This document shows, piece by piece, positions 1-8,364 of a stretch of DNA of 64,000 bases. The notes under the pieces were generated by a model. The model did not search any database. It was not told the DNA's origin and saw only the letters and a program-made list of their open reading frames with translations. This DNA comes from Agromyces sp. LHK192. Lineage in GTDB: Bacteria > Actinomycetota > Actinomycetes > Actinomycetales > Microbacteriaceae. Position numbers and translations under genes: made by a program. The stretch is from contig NZ_CP034753.1 in NCBI RefSeq assembly GCF_004006235.1, positions 930,001 to 994,000 of the forward strand. Reading direction: 5' to 3'. How positions within the stretch are numbered: position 1 is the stretch's first letter; every line of letters starts with the position of its first letter.

Positions 1-204
1 TGCCGCGAGCCCCGTGTGCCGCAGGCGGCCCAGCAGTTCGCTCGCGCCGGCGCGGTCGACGTCGAACAGCACGACGTCGCCCGCGGGGGAGACGGCGGCA
101 TTCGGGTGCACGACGTGGTTCGTGACGTCGTCGACGGCGTCGCGCAGGACGGCATCGACGGCGTCGCGCAGGTCGGGTGGGACGATCAGGCGCACGTGCA
201 GCAC
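1..204 (-). CDS. DUF389 family membrane protein, N-terminal fragment
   Basis: The reading frame runs off the left edge; only the first 68 codons are inside the window. It starts at a GTG at 204 with VLHVRLIVPPDLRDAV, followed by an Asn-His-Val-Val-His-Pro segment and an AGDVVLFDVDR segment. This is the regulatory beta-alpha-beta N-terminus typical of the actinobacterial DUF389 family, whose members continue with a multi-helix membrane domain that is not visible here. The function of the family is not established. The family call rests on the fragment alone, so it is moderately sure; the frame itself is well supported by codon bias. Confidence 0.6.
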   Translation of the reverse strand, partial: MLHVRLIVPPDLRDAVDAVLRDAVDDVTNHVVHPNAAVSPAGDVVLFDVDRAGASELLGRLRHTGLAA

Positions 205-276
205 GGCGCCAGTATCGCGCGCGGGCCGCGCCGCGCGCGGGAGGGCGCGCGCTGCGCGCGCACCCCCGCACCGGCC

Positions 277-660
277 TCACATCCACTGCACGAGCTGGAC
301 GATCACCCCGTTCGGGTCCTCGTACTGGCTGTACCGCTCTCCCCAGGGTTCGGTCTCGGGCGGCGTGACGACGCGGATGCCGCGGTCGACGAGGTCGTCG
401 TGCCAGGCGTCGAGTGCGTCGGTGACGAAGACGACGAGCAGGCCGTCGCCTGCCGAGCCGGAGCGGTGGGCGGGCTTGAAGGACTCGAGGCCGGTGCGGA
501 GGTAGATCACGTTGCATCCGACATCGTCGCGCCGGAGCGACACGACGTCGCCGTGGTCCATCTCGACCTCGAAGTCGAACATGCCGACGAGGAAGTCGCG
601 GGACGCCGCGGGGTCGGCGACGTTGAGCGAGAGGGCGGTTCGGGAGATGGCGTGCGGCAT
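277..660 (-). CDS. VOC (glyoxalase/bleomycin resistance fold) family protein
   Basis: This 127-residue protein has the length and fold signature of a single VOC unit. It opens with a beta strand LSLNVADPAASRDFLV, has a central VIYLRTG strand, and ends with YEDPNGVIVQLVQW, the usual DPxG-xx-Q/E-L metal-site ending. The first usual ligand (His/Glu in strand one) is not obvious, so metal binding is uncertain. The start ATG at 660 is preceded by AAAAGGTGATCC, an excellent ribosome binding site. It is divergent from the TetR regulator at 715 and shares its operator, so it is probably that regulator's target. The substrate is unknown. Confidence 0.85.
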   Translation of the reverse strand: MPHAISRTALSLNVADPAASRDFLVGMFDFEVEMDHGDVVSLRRDDVGCNVIYLRTGLESFKPAHRSGSAGDGLLVVFVTDALDAWHDDLVDRGIRVVTPPETEPWGERYSQYEDPNGVIVQLVQWM

Positions 661-673
661 GGATCACCTTTTC

Positions 674-706
674 GTATGTTGTACGGATAAATAACGTACA
701 CCATAC
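674..706. promoter_or_regulatory. TetR operator and divergent promoter
   Basis: An inverted repeat has left arm GTATGTTGTACG (674-685) and right arm CGTACACCATAC (695-706), 11 of 12 positions complementary, around an AT-rich 9-bp centre. It fills most of the 54-bp space between the divergent VOC and TetR genes. On the plus strand TTGTAC (679-684) and CATACT (702-707) are spaced by 17 bp and would start transcription at about 715, the TetR start codon, suggesting a leaderless message. Assignment to the adjacent regulator is inferred from position. Confidence 0.75.
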
Positions 707-714
707 TGAAATGC

Positions 715-1464
715 ATGGCAAGCGATGACCCCGGCACCGTCCAGCTCCTCTGGCGGCACGAACTGCCCACCCCGCCGAAGCTCGGTCGTCCGCGCAAGAT
801 CACGCTCGACGCGGTGATCGAGGCCGGAGTCCGCATCGCCGACGAGCTCGGCACGCCCGACTTCGCACTGCGGGCGGTCGCCGATGCGCTCGAGGTCGGC
901 ACGATGACGCTCTATTCCTACGTGTCGACGAAGGAACAGCTGCTCGAACTCATGGTCGATCGCTGCCGGGAGACGATGGCGTTCACGCCCGGCGAGACCG
1001 GCGGTGACCGCGCCTGGCGCGAGAGCCTCGCGCTGGTGGCCGCCGACAACCTCGCGCTGCTGGCGAGGCATCCGTGGATGGCCCACCTCGAATCCGAGCG
1101 CGCGGTACTCGGTCCGGGCACCCTCGCGAAGTACGAACGCGAACTGCAGGCCGTCGAGTCCCTGCGCCTCGACGACCCAGGGAAGGATGCCGCGCTCGCG
1201 CTCGTGCTCGACTTCGTGCGGGCGAGCGCGCGGGCGCTCGCCGCGGCATCCGTGGAGCGCGCCGTCGAGACGCCCGAGCAGTGGTGGGCGCGAGAGGGCG
1301 AGCTGCTCGCGGCACTCGGCGTCGAAGCCCGGTTCCCGCTCGCGAGTCGGATCGGTGCCGCTGCCGGCGCGACGGCCAACGCCGCGCACGACGCCCGCCG
1401 GGCCTACGAGTTCGGCCTCGCCGTCATCCTCGACGGCATCGAGCGGCAGCAGGAGGCCGGATAG
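715..1464 (+). CDS. TetR/AcrR family transcriptional regulator
   Basis: A 249-residue regulator. A helix-turn-helix lies at about residues 45-78 (FALRAVADALEVGTMTLYSY followed by STKEQLLELM), preceded by a basic LGRPRKITL segment. The rest is helical and resembles the ligand-binding domain of the tetracycline-repressor-like C-terminal class. The ATG at 715 has no upstream Shine-Dalgarno and lies where the predicted promoter would begin transcription, so it may be translated from a leaderless mRNA. It probably represses itself and the divergent VOC gene through the palindrome at 674-706. The ligand is unknown. Confidence 0.9.
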   Translation: MASDDPGTVQLLWRHELPTPPKLGRPRKITLDAVIEAGVRIADELGTPDFALRAVADALEVGTMTLYSYVSTKEQLLELMVDRCRETMAFTPGETGGDRAWRESLALVAADNLALLARHPWMAHLESERAVLGPGTLAKYERELQAVESLRLDDPGKDAALALVLDFVRASARALAAASVERAVETPEQWWAREGELLAALGVEARFPLASRIGAAAGATANAAHDARRAYEFGLAVILDGIERQQEAG

Positions 1465-1524
1465 GTGGCAGAGGGGGGCGCGTCGCGGTTGCGGCGGCGT
1501 CGCCGACCGGCGAGGCTCGCGGGC

Positions 1525-2391
1525 ATGACCGCGCCAACGTCGCTCCGCGTCCCTCGCCCTGACGGTGCCGCCATCGCTGCCGAAGTCCGCGGCTCGGCGG
1601 GGCATCCGCTGGTCCTGCTCGTTGCCGGCGGCGAGTCGTCGATGGACTGGTGGCGACCCGCGTTCTGCGACCTGATCGTCGAACGGGGATTCCGAGTCGC
1701 ACGCTACGACCAGCGCGGCATGGGCGAGACGACGCTGGGTCCGCCCGGATCCCGGCGCGACGGACTCGAGGTCAGCCTGGGCGACGCGCTCGCCGTGCTC
1801 GACGCCGCCGGTGCGGCGGACGCGCACTGGGTCGGGTTCTCGGCTGGCGGCTGGGTCTGCCAACTGGCCGCGCTCGATCACCCCGACCGCGTGCGGGCCC
1901 TGACGCTCGTGTCGAGTTCGCCGACGATGTTCGAGACCGACGACGACCTGCCGGCATCCGCCGAACGGTTGCAGCAGGCGTGGGCGAACCCACGTCCCGA
2001 TCCGGACTGGAACGACGCGGCAGCGGTCGTCGAACACCACGTCGACATCGACCGCGACTACGCGGGCGACGAGTTCGACGAGGAGCACGACCGGGCGATC
2101 TGGGCCGACACGGTGCGGAGGTCGCCCGGCATGCATCGCGATGAGGAGGGCGGCGAGTGGGCGGATGCCCCGCGCTGGCGCGAGCGCCTCGGCGGCGTCG
2201 CCGCCCCGACCACGGTCGTGCACGGCACGTCCGACCCGATGTTCCCCTTCGCCCACGGCGAGGCGCTCGCACGAGACATCCCCGGCGCCTCGCTCGTGCG
2301 GATCCCCGGCGGCGGGCACGAGCTGCCGCCGACCGCGTGGCCGGCCGTCGTGCGGGCGATCACCGGGTCCGCGGCGCCGACGGGGAACTGA
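1525..2391 (+). CDS. alpha/beta-fold hydrolase
   Basis: A 288-residue alpha/beta hydrolase. The nucleophile elbow is GFSAGG (Ser106), the acid is Asp237 in HGTSDPMF, and the catalytic His265 lies in GGGHELP. The segment LLVAGGESSMDWW supplies the usual oxyanion-hole strand, and YDQRGMGET is the classic alpha/beta hydrolase loop. The upstream in-frame GTG at 1465 would add 20 low-complexity residues; the ATG at 1525 is preferred because the conserved fold begins right after it. It follows the TetR gene closely. The substrate is not predictable; esterase or peroxidase-like activity is possible. Confidence 0.85.
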   Translation: MTAPTSLRVPRPDGAAIAAEVRGSAGHPLVLLVAGGESSMDWWRPAFCDLIVERGFRVARYDQRGMGETTLGPPGSRRDGLEVSLGDALAVLDAAGAADAHWVGFSAGGWVCQLAALDHPDRVRALTLVSSSPTMFETDDDLPASAERLQQAWANPRPDPDWNDAAAVVEHHVDIDRDYAGDEFDEEHDRAIWADTVRRSPGMHRDEEGGEWADAPRWRERLGGVAAPTTVVHGTSDPMFPFAHGEALARDIPGASLVRIPGGGHELPPTAWPAVVRAITGSAAPTGN

Positions 2392-2441
2392 CCGGCGCCG
2401 GGAGGGGCCGGTTCACGCCGCATCGCGGGCAGAATCGACGT

Positions 2442-2792
2442 ATGCTCCCGATCTCCGACGACGACTTCGACCGGCTCGTCTCCGAGGTGTTCGACGCGTT
2501 GCCCGACGACATGGTCCGCGGCATCGAGAACGTCGGGATCTCCTTCGAGAACCAGCCGCCGGAGGAGCGGCCGCGCCTGTTCGGACTGTACCGCGGGCAT
2601 CCGATCACGACGCGCGGCGTGTACGGATTCGGTGAGCTGCCCGACCGCATCACCCTGTACAAGAACAACCTCGAGGAGCACAGCGACGATCTCGGCGAGC
2701 TTCGGCAGCGGGTTCGGGTCACGCTCGTGCACGAGATCGGGCACTACTTCGGGTTGGACGACGCCCGACTTCGCGAACTGGGCTGGGCGTAG
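2442..2792 (+). CDS. small zincin-like metallopeptidase (PF06262-type)
   Basis: A 116-residue protein carrying HEIGHYFGLDD at 97-107, that is HExxHxxGxxD with zinc ligands His97, His101 and Asp107 and catalytic Glu98. The N-terminal ISDDDFDRLVSEVFDALP segment and the RPRLFGLYRG segment match the small single-domain minimal metallopeptidase family common in actinobacteria. There is no signal peptide, so it is presumably cytoplasmic. It stands alone and is convergent with the large gene at 2844-5792. Peptidase activity is inferred from the motif; physiological substrates for the family are unknown. Confidence 0.88.
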   Translation: MLPISDDDFDRLVSEVFDALPDDMVRGIENVGISFENQPPEERPRLFGLYRGHPITTRGVYGFGELPDRITLYKNNLEEHSDDLGELRQRVRVTLVHEIGHYFGLDDARLRELGWA

Positions 2793-2843
2793 CGTCGCGC
2801 GTCGCGCGTCGCACTCGTCGCACGTGTCGTCTGCACGCCCGCC

Positions 2844-5792
2844 TCAGTCGCGGCTGCCGCCGGGCGGCAGGGTCGGTCGGTCGCTCGGCGGGCCGGGAGG
2901 CACCGTCGGACGTTCGCTCGGCGGGATCGTCGGCCGTTCGCCCGGGGAAAGACCCTGCGGCTGCGGCAGGATGTCGATGTGCGGGCCGCTGGCCTCGCCG
3001 ATCGAGCTCGCGACGTTGGCCTTGCCGTTGCAGGCCCCGCTGACGTCGTTCGACAGTGCGCCGCGCGTGTCGATGTCGCGCTGCCCGTCGATGACGACGT
3101 CGATGTCGCTGCTCGTCCCGGGCCCCTTGCCCGCCGGCGCATCCGACTCGACGCCGCGACCCATGCCGCGGCCCCGGCTGCCGGTGACCTGCAGGCGGGT
3201 CTGGTGCTTGTTGGCGATGCCCTGGAGCTCGGCCAGCTCGGCCGCCGTCAGCGTCTGCGGCCCGGGCACCCGCATGTCGGGGGCGACCGGGTCGACGATC
3301 GGCGGCTTCTCGTCGGGAACCGGGGGCTTGTCGTCGACCGGCGGCTTGTCCTCGGTCGGCAGGCCGCCCTTGCGTGCCGCCCGCACGCCGGCGGCGAACT
3401 CGTCGATGACGGCGAGCACCGACGCGGGCAGGAACCCCCGGAGCACCGAGGCGCACGCCGAGGCGATGCGCCCGCCGATCCAGCCCAGGCCCACGAGGAT
3501 TCCGGTGATGCCGAGCGCCAGACCGCTGTCGGCGGCCGTGTTGTAGTCGTCGGCCTTCTCCTGACGGGTCTGCCGGGTGGTGAACAGGTCGACGAGCACC
3601 TTGACGAGCGCGGTGACCTCGCCCGCGGCGAACGACACGAGGAACGCCTGGCCGAGTCCCATCGCGACGCCGAACCCGAGCCCCGCGCCGCCGACGCCGC
3701 CGCCGGCGAAGCCGACGCCTGCGCCGGGCGCCGCACCGATGCCGACGCCCGCGAGCGCGCCGGCGATGCCGCCGAGCACGGTTCCCGCGAGGCTCCCGCC
3801 GATGAATCCGATGACGGTGAGCACGATCGTGATCGGGCCGAGCAGCAGCAGGGCGATGTTGTTGAGCCTGCGCCACAGGATCAGCGGGAAGTCGAGGAGC
3901 TTCATGACGTCGCTCCACAGGTCGTGGAAGAACTGCGCCGGGTGGTCGAACAGGTTCCTCGGCATGAAGAGGTTGCCGGCCGCCTTCGACAGGTCCGTGC
4001 CGATGCCCGTCAGCTCCTCGCCGATCTTCGGCCACGGCCAGACGATGCTCTTCAGCGCATCGAGCGCCATCTTCTTGACGTCGAGCTTCGCCCACTTCTC
4101 GCTGAATGCGGCGCCGAGGCCCGCCCACACCTCGCCGCCGCTCGACGTCGTCCGTTCGACCTCGGTGGGGGCCGCCGTCGCCTGCCGCTGCACCGGTGCT
4201 GCGACGGGGGCGACCGCCCCGCCTCCGCCGGCAGCGGCGGACACGTGCGGCGCGACCGCGTCGGATGCCGCCGCCGGCATGCCGGCGTCCAGCTTCCCCG
4301 CGATGCCCGCCGCGTACGGCTCGATCGTCGACATCGGATCGCCGACCACCGTGCGCAGCCCGGTGACGGCCTCGGCGTACTTGCGCAGCTTCGCGACGAT
4401 CGACGTGACCGAGAACGAGCGCACGCGGTGCACGAACGACCTGACCCCGCCGGTGACCGCGTCGGCCGCCGCGCCGATGCCGTCCTTGGCCGTGCGCCAG
4501 GTGCGGCCGGCGGCATCCCAGGCGGCCGATGCGGCGCCTGACGCGGCATCCCACGCCCGCCGCGCACCCGAGACGACGGAGGATGCCACGCCGCCGGCGA
4601 AGTCCTTGGTCCGCTGCCACCCCGACTGCGCCGTGCTCCATGCCCGTTGCGCACCTGACAGCAGGGTGCCGAGCACGCGGCGGACGATGCGCCCTCCCCA
4701 GCTGTCGGCCGAGACGAGGTCCGCGCCGAACCCCTCGACCCGTGACCAGAGCGCACCGAGTCGGCTGGTCGCCGACGAGGCGAGGCCGACGAGCCCGTCG
4801 ACCGCCGCGTTCGCGCCGGTGCGAGCCGCGTCGAGCACGCCGCGGAATCCCGCGACGGCGCCGTCCCACAGGCCCGACAGGGCGCGACCGACGGCCCCGG
4901 CCATCGCCTCCGCGGCACCGAGCGCGCCCGAGGCGAGTCCGGTGACCGCTCCCCATGCAGCAGCGAGACCGTCGGCGTCGAGGCGGAGGACGGCGTCGCG
5001 CAGGCGCCCCGCGCCCGCCACGATCGCGGTCACCGGTGCCGTGACGGCGTTGCGGATGGCGAGGAACGCGGCCTTCGCCGAATCGGGGAGCGCGGCGATG
5101 GTGGTGCGGACGAACTCGCCCACGCGTGTTCCGGCGGCGCGGATCGCGTCGAGCGCACCGGCGCCGCGCTCCCGGAGCCCCTCGACGATGCCGCTCGCGC
5201 CGTCGCGGAGGCTGCTCCAACCCGACCGGATGCCGTCGCCGATCCCGGACAACCGTCGACGGATCGAGGCGATGAAGCCGGAGTCCTCCTCGTCGTCGCG
5301 TTGCACGACACCGCCGGTGGTGTTCGGGGCAACGGCGGGAGCGGCGGCCGCGCCGGTCGCCATCGCGGCGGTCCCGACGGGCGCGGTGGGCGCGTGCGCC
5401 CCCGCGCCGACGGATGCCTCGACGACGGATGCCTCGGCGCCGGCGGATGCCTCGGTCGCGACTTCCGCCGCCGGGGGCGCGGTCGAGGCCGCCACGGGGA
5501 CGGTCGCCGGCGCCGACGGCGGCCGGCCGGTCGACGCGGTCGGCGGTCGATCAGCGGTCGTCGGTCGCAGCCGCGGCCGCGGTGACGGCGCGCCGAGCAG
5601 TCGCGTGACCGCGGCGTTTCCCGCCGAGCGCTGCAGCGCGGCGACCGCGCCGGGCGGCGGCCGCAGACGACGATCGGCGAGCGCGATCGCGAGTGCATCC
5701 GTCGGCGCGGCCGACCGCTCCGAGGCGTCGGCCGAGGGCTTGCGGGCGGAGCCGGCCTGATCGGCCTGGACCTCCTGCACCGTGCGAGCCAT
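2844..5792 (-). CDS. large toxin/effector-like protein with C-terminal nucleotidyltransferase domain
   Basis: A 982-residue protein with a clear mosaic layout. Residues 53-62 are LQRSAGNAAV, matching the LQR-AGN-AV motif seen at the front of DUF4157-type and other eCIS-associated actinobacterial proteins; VVQR and PVQRQ segments recur later. Residues 70-165 are Ala/Pro-rich, and 165-520 are repeated amphipathic helices. Residues 640-730 and 755-808 are glycine-zipper hydrophobic segments that could insert into membranes. A Pro/Lys linker (809-846) leads to a compact domain with GSRGRG (871-876), SDIDVVID (895-902) and HIDIL (938-942), the three motifs of a Pol-beta-like nucleotidyltransferase. 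Three RPT-x-PP repeats end the chain. There is no signal peptide. The ATG at 5792 has RBS AGAGGTG. No injection-system or immunity gene lies nearby. The effector role is inference. Confidence 0.7.
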   Translation of the reverse strand: MARTVQEVQADQAGSARKPSADASERSAAPTDALAIALADRRLRPPPGAVAALQRSAGNAAVTRLLGAPSPRPRLRPTTADRPPTASTGRPPSAPATVPVAASTAPPAAEVATEASAGAEASVVEASVGAGAHAPTAPVGTAAMATGAAAAPAVAPNTTGGVVQRDDEEDSGFIASIRRRLSGIGDGIRSGWSSLRDGASGIVEGLRERGAGALDAIRAAGTRVGEFVRTTIAALPDSAKAAFLAIRNAVTAPVTAIVAGAGRLRDAVLRLDADGLAAAWGAVTGLASGALGAAEAMAGAVGRALSGLWDGAVAGFRGVLDAARTGANAAVDGLVGLASSATSRLGALWSRVEGFGADLVSADSWGGRIVRRVLGTLLSGAQRAWSTAQSGWQRTKDFAGGVASSVVSGARRAWDAASGAASAAWDAAGRTWRTAKDGIGAAADAVTGGVRSFVHRVRSFSVTSIVAKLRKYAEAVTGLRTVVGDPMSTIEPYAAGIAGKLDAGMPAAASDAVAPHVSAAAGGGGAVAPVAAPVQRQATAAPTEVERTTSSGGEVWAGLGAAFSEKWAKLDVKKMALDALKSIVWPWPKIGEELTGIGTDLSKAAGNLFMPRNLFDHPAQFFHDLWSDVMKLLDFPLILWRRLNNIALLLLGPITIVLTVIGFIGGSLAGTVLGGIAGALAGVGIGAAPGAGVGFAGGGVGGAGLGFGVAMGLGQAFLVSFAAGEVTALVKVLVDLFTTRQTRQEKADDYNTAADSGLALGITGILVGLGWIGGRIASACASVLRGFLPASVLAVIDEFAAGVRAARKGGLPTEDKPPVDDKPPVPDEKPPIVDPVAPDMRVPGPQTLTAAELAELQGIANKHQTRLQVTGSRGRGMGRGVESDAPAGKGPGTSSDIDVVIDGQRDIDTRGALSNDVSGACNGKANVASSIGEASGPHIDILPQPQGLSPGERPTIPPSERPTVPPGPPSDRPTLPPGGSRD

Positions 5793-5900
5793 CGAACACC
5801 TCTGGTCGAGCCTGCGTGCGGCTCGCCGCGGCCGGAACAGCCGGAAGGCCAGCGGCCGCGCACGGATGCGTGCCCGATCGGGCAGGTGCGCGGCGAGATC

Positions 5901-6323
5901 TCAGTCAGCCGGCTCGAAGAACAGCGCCTGCAGCTCCGGCGGCCAGTCGGACGCTCGCCGGGTCGTTCCGTCGACATGCGCCACGACCATGACGCATCGT
6001 GCGAGGGCGATGCCCGAGGCATCCGACATCGTGCACTCGATGAACGCGTCGGTCCCGCGGAACTCGCGCACGAACGACGTGATCGTGACCTGCTGGTCGG
6101 CGCCGACGGGGCGGACGAAGTCGATCTCCATGCGTCGAACCCAGGTCATGAAGCCGAGGCTGCCGAGCGTCGGCAGGTCCCAGCCGGCGTACCTTGCGAG
6201 CCCCTCCATACGGTGGTCGGCGAAGTACTTCGCGTAGTTGCCCGTGCTCATGTGCTGGAACGGGTCGAGCTCGGAGAACGCGATGCGGTGCGTCGTCTCG
6301 TAGACGATCGGGGTGCGCGCCAT
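5901..6323 (-). CDS. hotdog-fold acyl-CoA thioesterase
   Basis: A 140-residue single-hotdog protein. It contains FSELDPFQHMSTGNYAKYFA at about 15-34, the Asp-containing helix of the 4-hydroxybenzoyl-CoA thioesterase type (usual pattern D-x-x-x-H-x-N-x-x-Y-x-x-y-f), then FMTWVRRMEIDFVRPV and DQQVTITSFV strands. The start at 6323 is fixed by GGAGGAGG six bases upstream; a longer open frame exists but only adds Arg/Pro-rich sequence. It should hydrolyse acyl-CoA in the cytoplasm; chain specificity cannot be read. It sits between the effector-like gene and the EamA exporter, all on the minus strand, with no obvious functional link. Confidence 0.88.
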   Translation of the reverse strand: MARTPIVYETTHRIAFSELDPFQHMSTGNYAKYFADHRMEGLARYAGWDLPTLGSLGFMTWVRRMEIDFVRPVGADQQVTITSFVREFRGTDAFIECTMSDASGIALARCVMVVAHVDGTTRRASDWPPELQALFFEPAD

Positions 6324-6381
6324 CGGATGCCTCCTCCCCGACGCTGCGCCGACCGGTTGGGGTCGGGGGCGCCGTCGAGGG

Positions 6382-7332
6382 TCACGGTACGCCGGTCGCG
6401 GCCGAGCGGGGAGGGTCGGCGGCGATCCGGTCGGGGTTCGCTGCCGGCGAGGCCGGTCTGCGCCGCCGCCCGGGCGCGTTCGCAACGAACACTCCGGCGA
6501 CGAGCACGAGCCCGCCGACCGTCTCCCACAGGTTCGGCACCTGTCCGAGCAGCAGGGCGGCGGAGGCCATCGCCACGACGGGTGCGAGCAGCACCCACGG
6601 CACCACCGACGCCGACCGGTTGCGCGCCAGCAGGGCGTTGAAGATCGCGTAGCCGATCAGGGTGCACAGGCCCGCGGTGTAGAGGGTGGAGAGTATGGGG
6701 CGCCAGCCGAACGCCGCGATGCCTGCGGCGATCGCGTCGGGTCCCTCGATGAGCGCCGAGAGGCCGAGCGCGGGGAGCGGTACGACGAGCGACGACCACA
6801 CCGTGAGCGAGAGCGCGCCGAAGCGTGCGGCCGGGGCGACCGGGCCGGCGTGCCGTGAGATGACGTTGCCGATCGCCCAGGACAGTGCGGCGAGCAGGCA
6901 CAGCACGACGGCGAGGGCGGGCGCGTCGCCGCCGCGGCCGAGGGCGACGATGCCGAGGCCCACGGTGCCGACGAGGACGCCGACGGCCTGGAGGCGCGTC
7001 GGGCGTTCCCGCAGCGCGAGCGCCGCGACGAGGATCGTGAGCACGACCTGCGCCTGGAGCAGCAGGGCGGCGATGCCGGGCTGCAGTCCGAGCGCGATCG
7101 ACGTGTAGAGCAGGCCGAACTGGCCGAGGCTCATGAACAGGCCGACGCCGACGACGGTCTTCCAGTTCGCGAGCGGGCGCGGCACCACGATCGCGGCGAG
7201 GGCCACGACGGCGAACCGCACGGCGACGAAGAACAGGGGCGGGATGCCGGCCATGCCCCAGTCGATCACGACGAAGTTGAAGCCCCAGAGCGTGGCAACG
7301 GCAGCGGCCAGCAGCATGTCGCGTCTCGTCAT
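6382..7332 (-). CDS. EamA/DMT superfamily exporter
   Basis: A 316-residue integral membrane protein with about ten hydrophobic helices in two EamA repeats. It begins MTRRDMLLAAAVATLWGFNF, followed by the VRFAVVALAAIVVPRP hallmark of the drug/metabolite transporter family. The GGAG just upstream supports the ATG at 7332 rather than an ATG 33 bases earlier. The E. coli relative exports O-acetylserine and cysteine; here the cargo is unknown, but amino acids or small amphipathic metabolites are usual. The gene is divergent from the LysR regulator at 7405 across 72 bp, a typical regulator-target pair. Confidence 0.88.
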   Translation of the reverse strand: MTRRDMLLAAAVATLWGFNFVVIDWGMAGIPPLFFVAVRFAVVALAAIVVPRPLANWKTVVGVGLFMSLGQFGLLYTSIALGLQPGIAALLLQAQVVLTILVAALALRERPTRLQAVGVLVGTVGLGIVALGRGGDAPALAVVLCLLAALSWAIGNVISRHAGPVAPAARFGALSLTVWSSLVVPLPALGLSALIEGPDAIAAGIAAFGWRPILSTLYTAGLCTLIGYAIFNALLARNRSASVVPWVLLAPVVAMASAALLLGQVPNLWETVGGLVLVAGVFVANAPGRRRRPASPAANPDRIAADPPRSAATGVP

Positions 7333-7404
7333 GTCTCCAGCGTGCGGCGCAGCATCCGGAAACACCAGCGATCATTTCTGCGCCTGATTCGGTAGCATTG
7401 CTGC

Positions 7405-8364
7405 ATGATCGATCTCGAAGCGGTGGTCGCGCTGCGTGCGGTGGCGACGAACGGCAGCGTCGCGGCCGCGGCCGACGCGCTCGGGTTCACGCCATCGGCG
7501 GTGTCGCAGCAGATCAAGCGGCTCGAACGCGGCACGAGTGTCGCGCTGCTCGAGCGCGTCGGTCGCGGTGTCGTGCTGACCGATGCCGCCCGCCACCTCG
7601 TGACCTCGTCGGCGTCGGTGCTCGCCGACCTCGAACGGCTCGAGGCCGACCTGCACCTCGCCGGCGGCGTCGCGACCGACGGAGCCGGCGGCAACGCGCG
7701 CCGGCGCATCACCGGCGAGGTGCGCATCGGCGCGTTCTCGACCGCGGTGCGCGGACTGCTCGTCGACGTCCTGCCGCGCCTGCGCGACGGACACCCCGAC
7801 CTGCGCACGCCGCTGCGCGAGAGCGAGCCGTGGGAGACCATCGCGCTGGTCGCGTCGGGGCAGCGCGACCTCGGCATCGTGCACCGCTGGGGTGGCGTCG
7901 CACTCGCGATGCCCGATCACCTGATCGAGACGCCGCTGTTCACGGATGTCGCGGACGTGATCCTTCGGCGCGAACATCCGCTGGCGCTCTCCGGTGCACT
8001 CGAACTGACCCCGCTCGACCTCGCCGACGAGCCGTGGATCGCGACGTTCGACTCGACGATCTGCCGCCAATGGCTCCGCCGCCTGTTCGACGGAGTGTCG
8101 AACGCGCCGCGCGTCGTGCACGAGTCGATGGAGTTCGAGAACCACCTCGAACTCGTGCGTGCGGGGCTCGGCGTGGCGTTGGTGCCGCGCATGGGGCGGC
8201 CGCCGCTGCATCCGGATCTCGTCGCTGTTCCGACCGCGCGACCGGTGTCGACGCGCGGCGTGTCGGCCGTGCACCGTCGAAGTCAGGCCGATTCGCCGGC
8301 GCTGCAGGCCGTGCTCGACGCGGTGCGGTCGGTCGCCGCGGAGCGCGAGCCCGTCACCCGCTGA
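7405..8364 (+). CDS. LysR family transcriptional regulator
   Basis: A 319-residue LysR regulator. The winged helix-turn-helix spans about residues 1-60 (IDLEAVVALRAVATNGSVAA, then ADALGFTPSAVSQQIKRLE), followed by the linker helix and a periplasmic-binding-protein-like effector domain beginning VRIGAFSTAVRGLLVDVLPR. It lies divergent from the EamA exporter and probably controls it; the 72-bp intergenic region is AT-richer than its surroundings. Its stop overlaps the stop of the convergent serine hydrolase by 11 bases. The co-inducer is unknown. Confidence 0.92.
   Translation: MIDLEAVVALRAVATNGSVAAAADALGFTPSAVSQQIKRLERGTSVALLERVGRGVVLTDAARHLVTSSASVLADLERLEADLHLAGGVATDGAGGNARRRITGEVRIGAFSTAVRGLLVDVLPRLRDGHPDLRTPLRESEPWETIALVASGQRDLGIVHRWGGVALAMPDHLIETPLFTDVADVILRREHPLALSGALELTPLDLADEPWIATFDSTICRQWLRRLFDGVSNAPRVVHESMEFENHLELVRAGLGVALVPRMGRPPLHPDLVAVPTARPVSTRGVSAVHRRSQADSPALQAVLDAVRSVAAEREPVTR

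Noticed and set aside
1465..1524. GTG at 1465 as start of the alpha/beta hydrolase
   Set aside because: Adds 20 Arg/Ala-rich residues lacking family similarity; the ATG at 1525 begins the fold.
2719..5220. Long open frame antisense or frame-shifted within the large effector-like gene
   Set aside because: It encodes an Arg/Gly/Ala-rich sequence typical of GC-rich shadow frames; the 982-residue frame has motifs, a ribosome site and normal codon bias.
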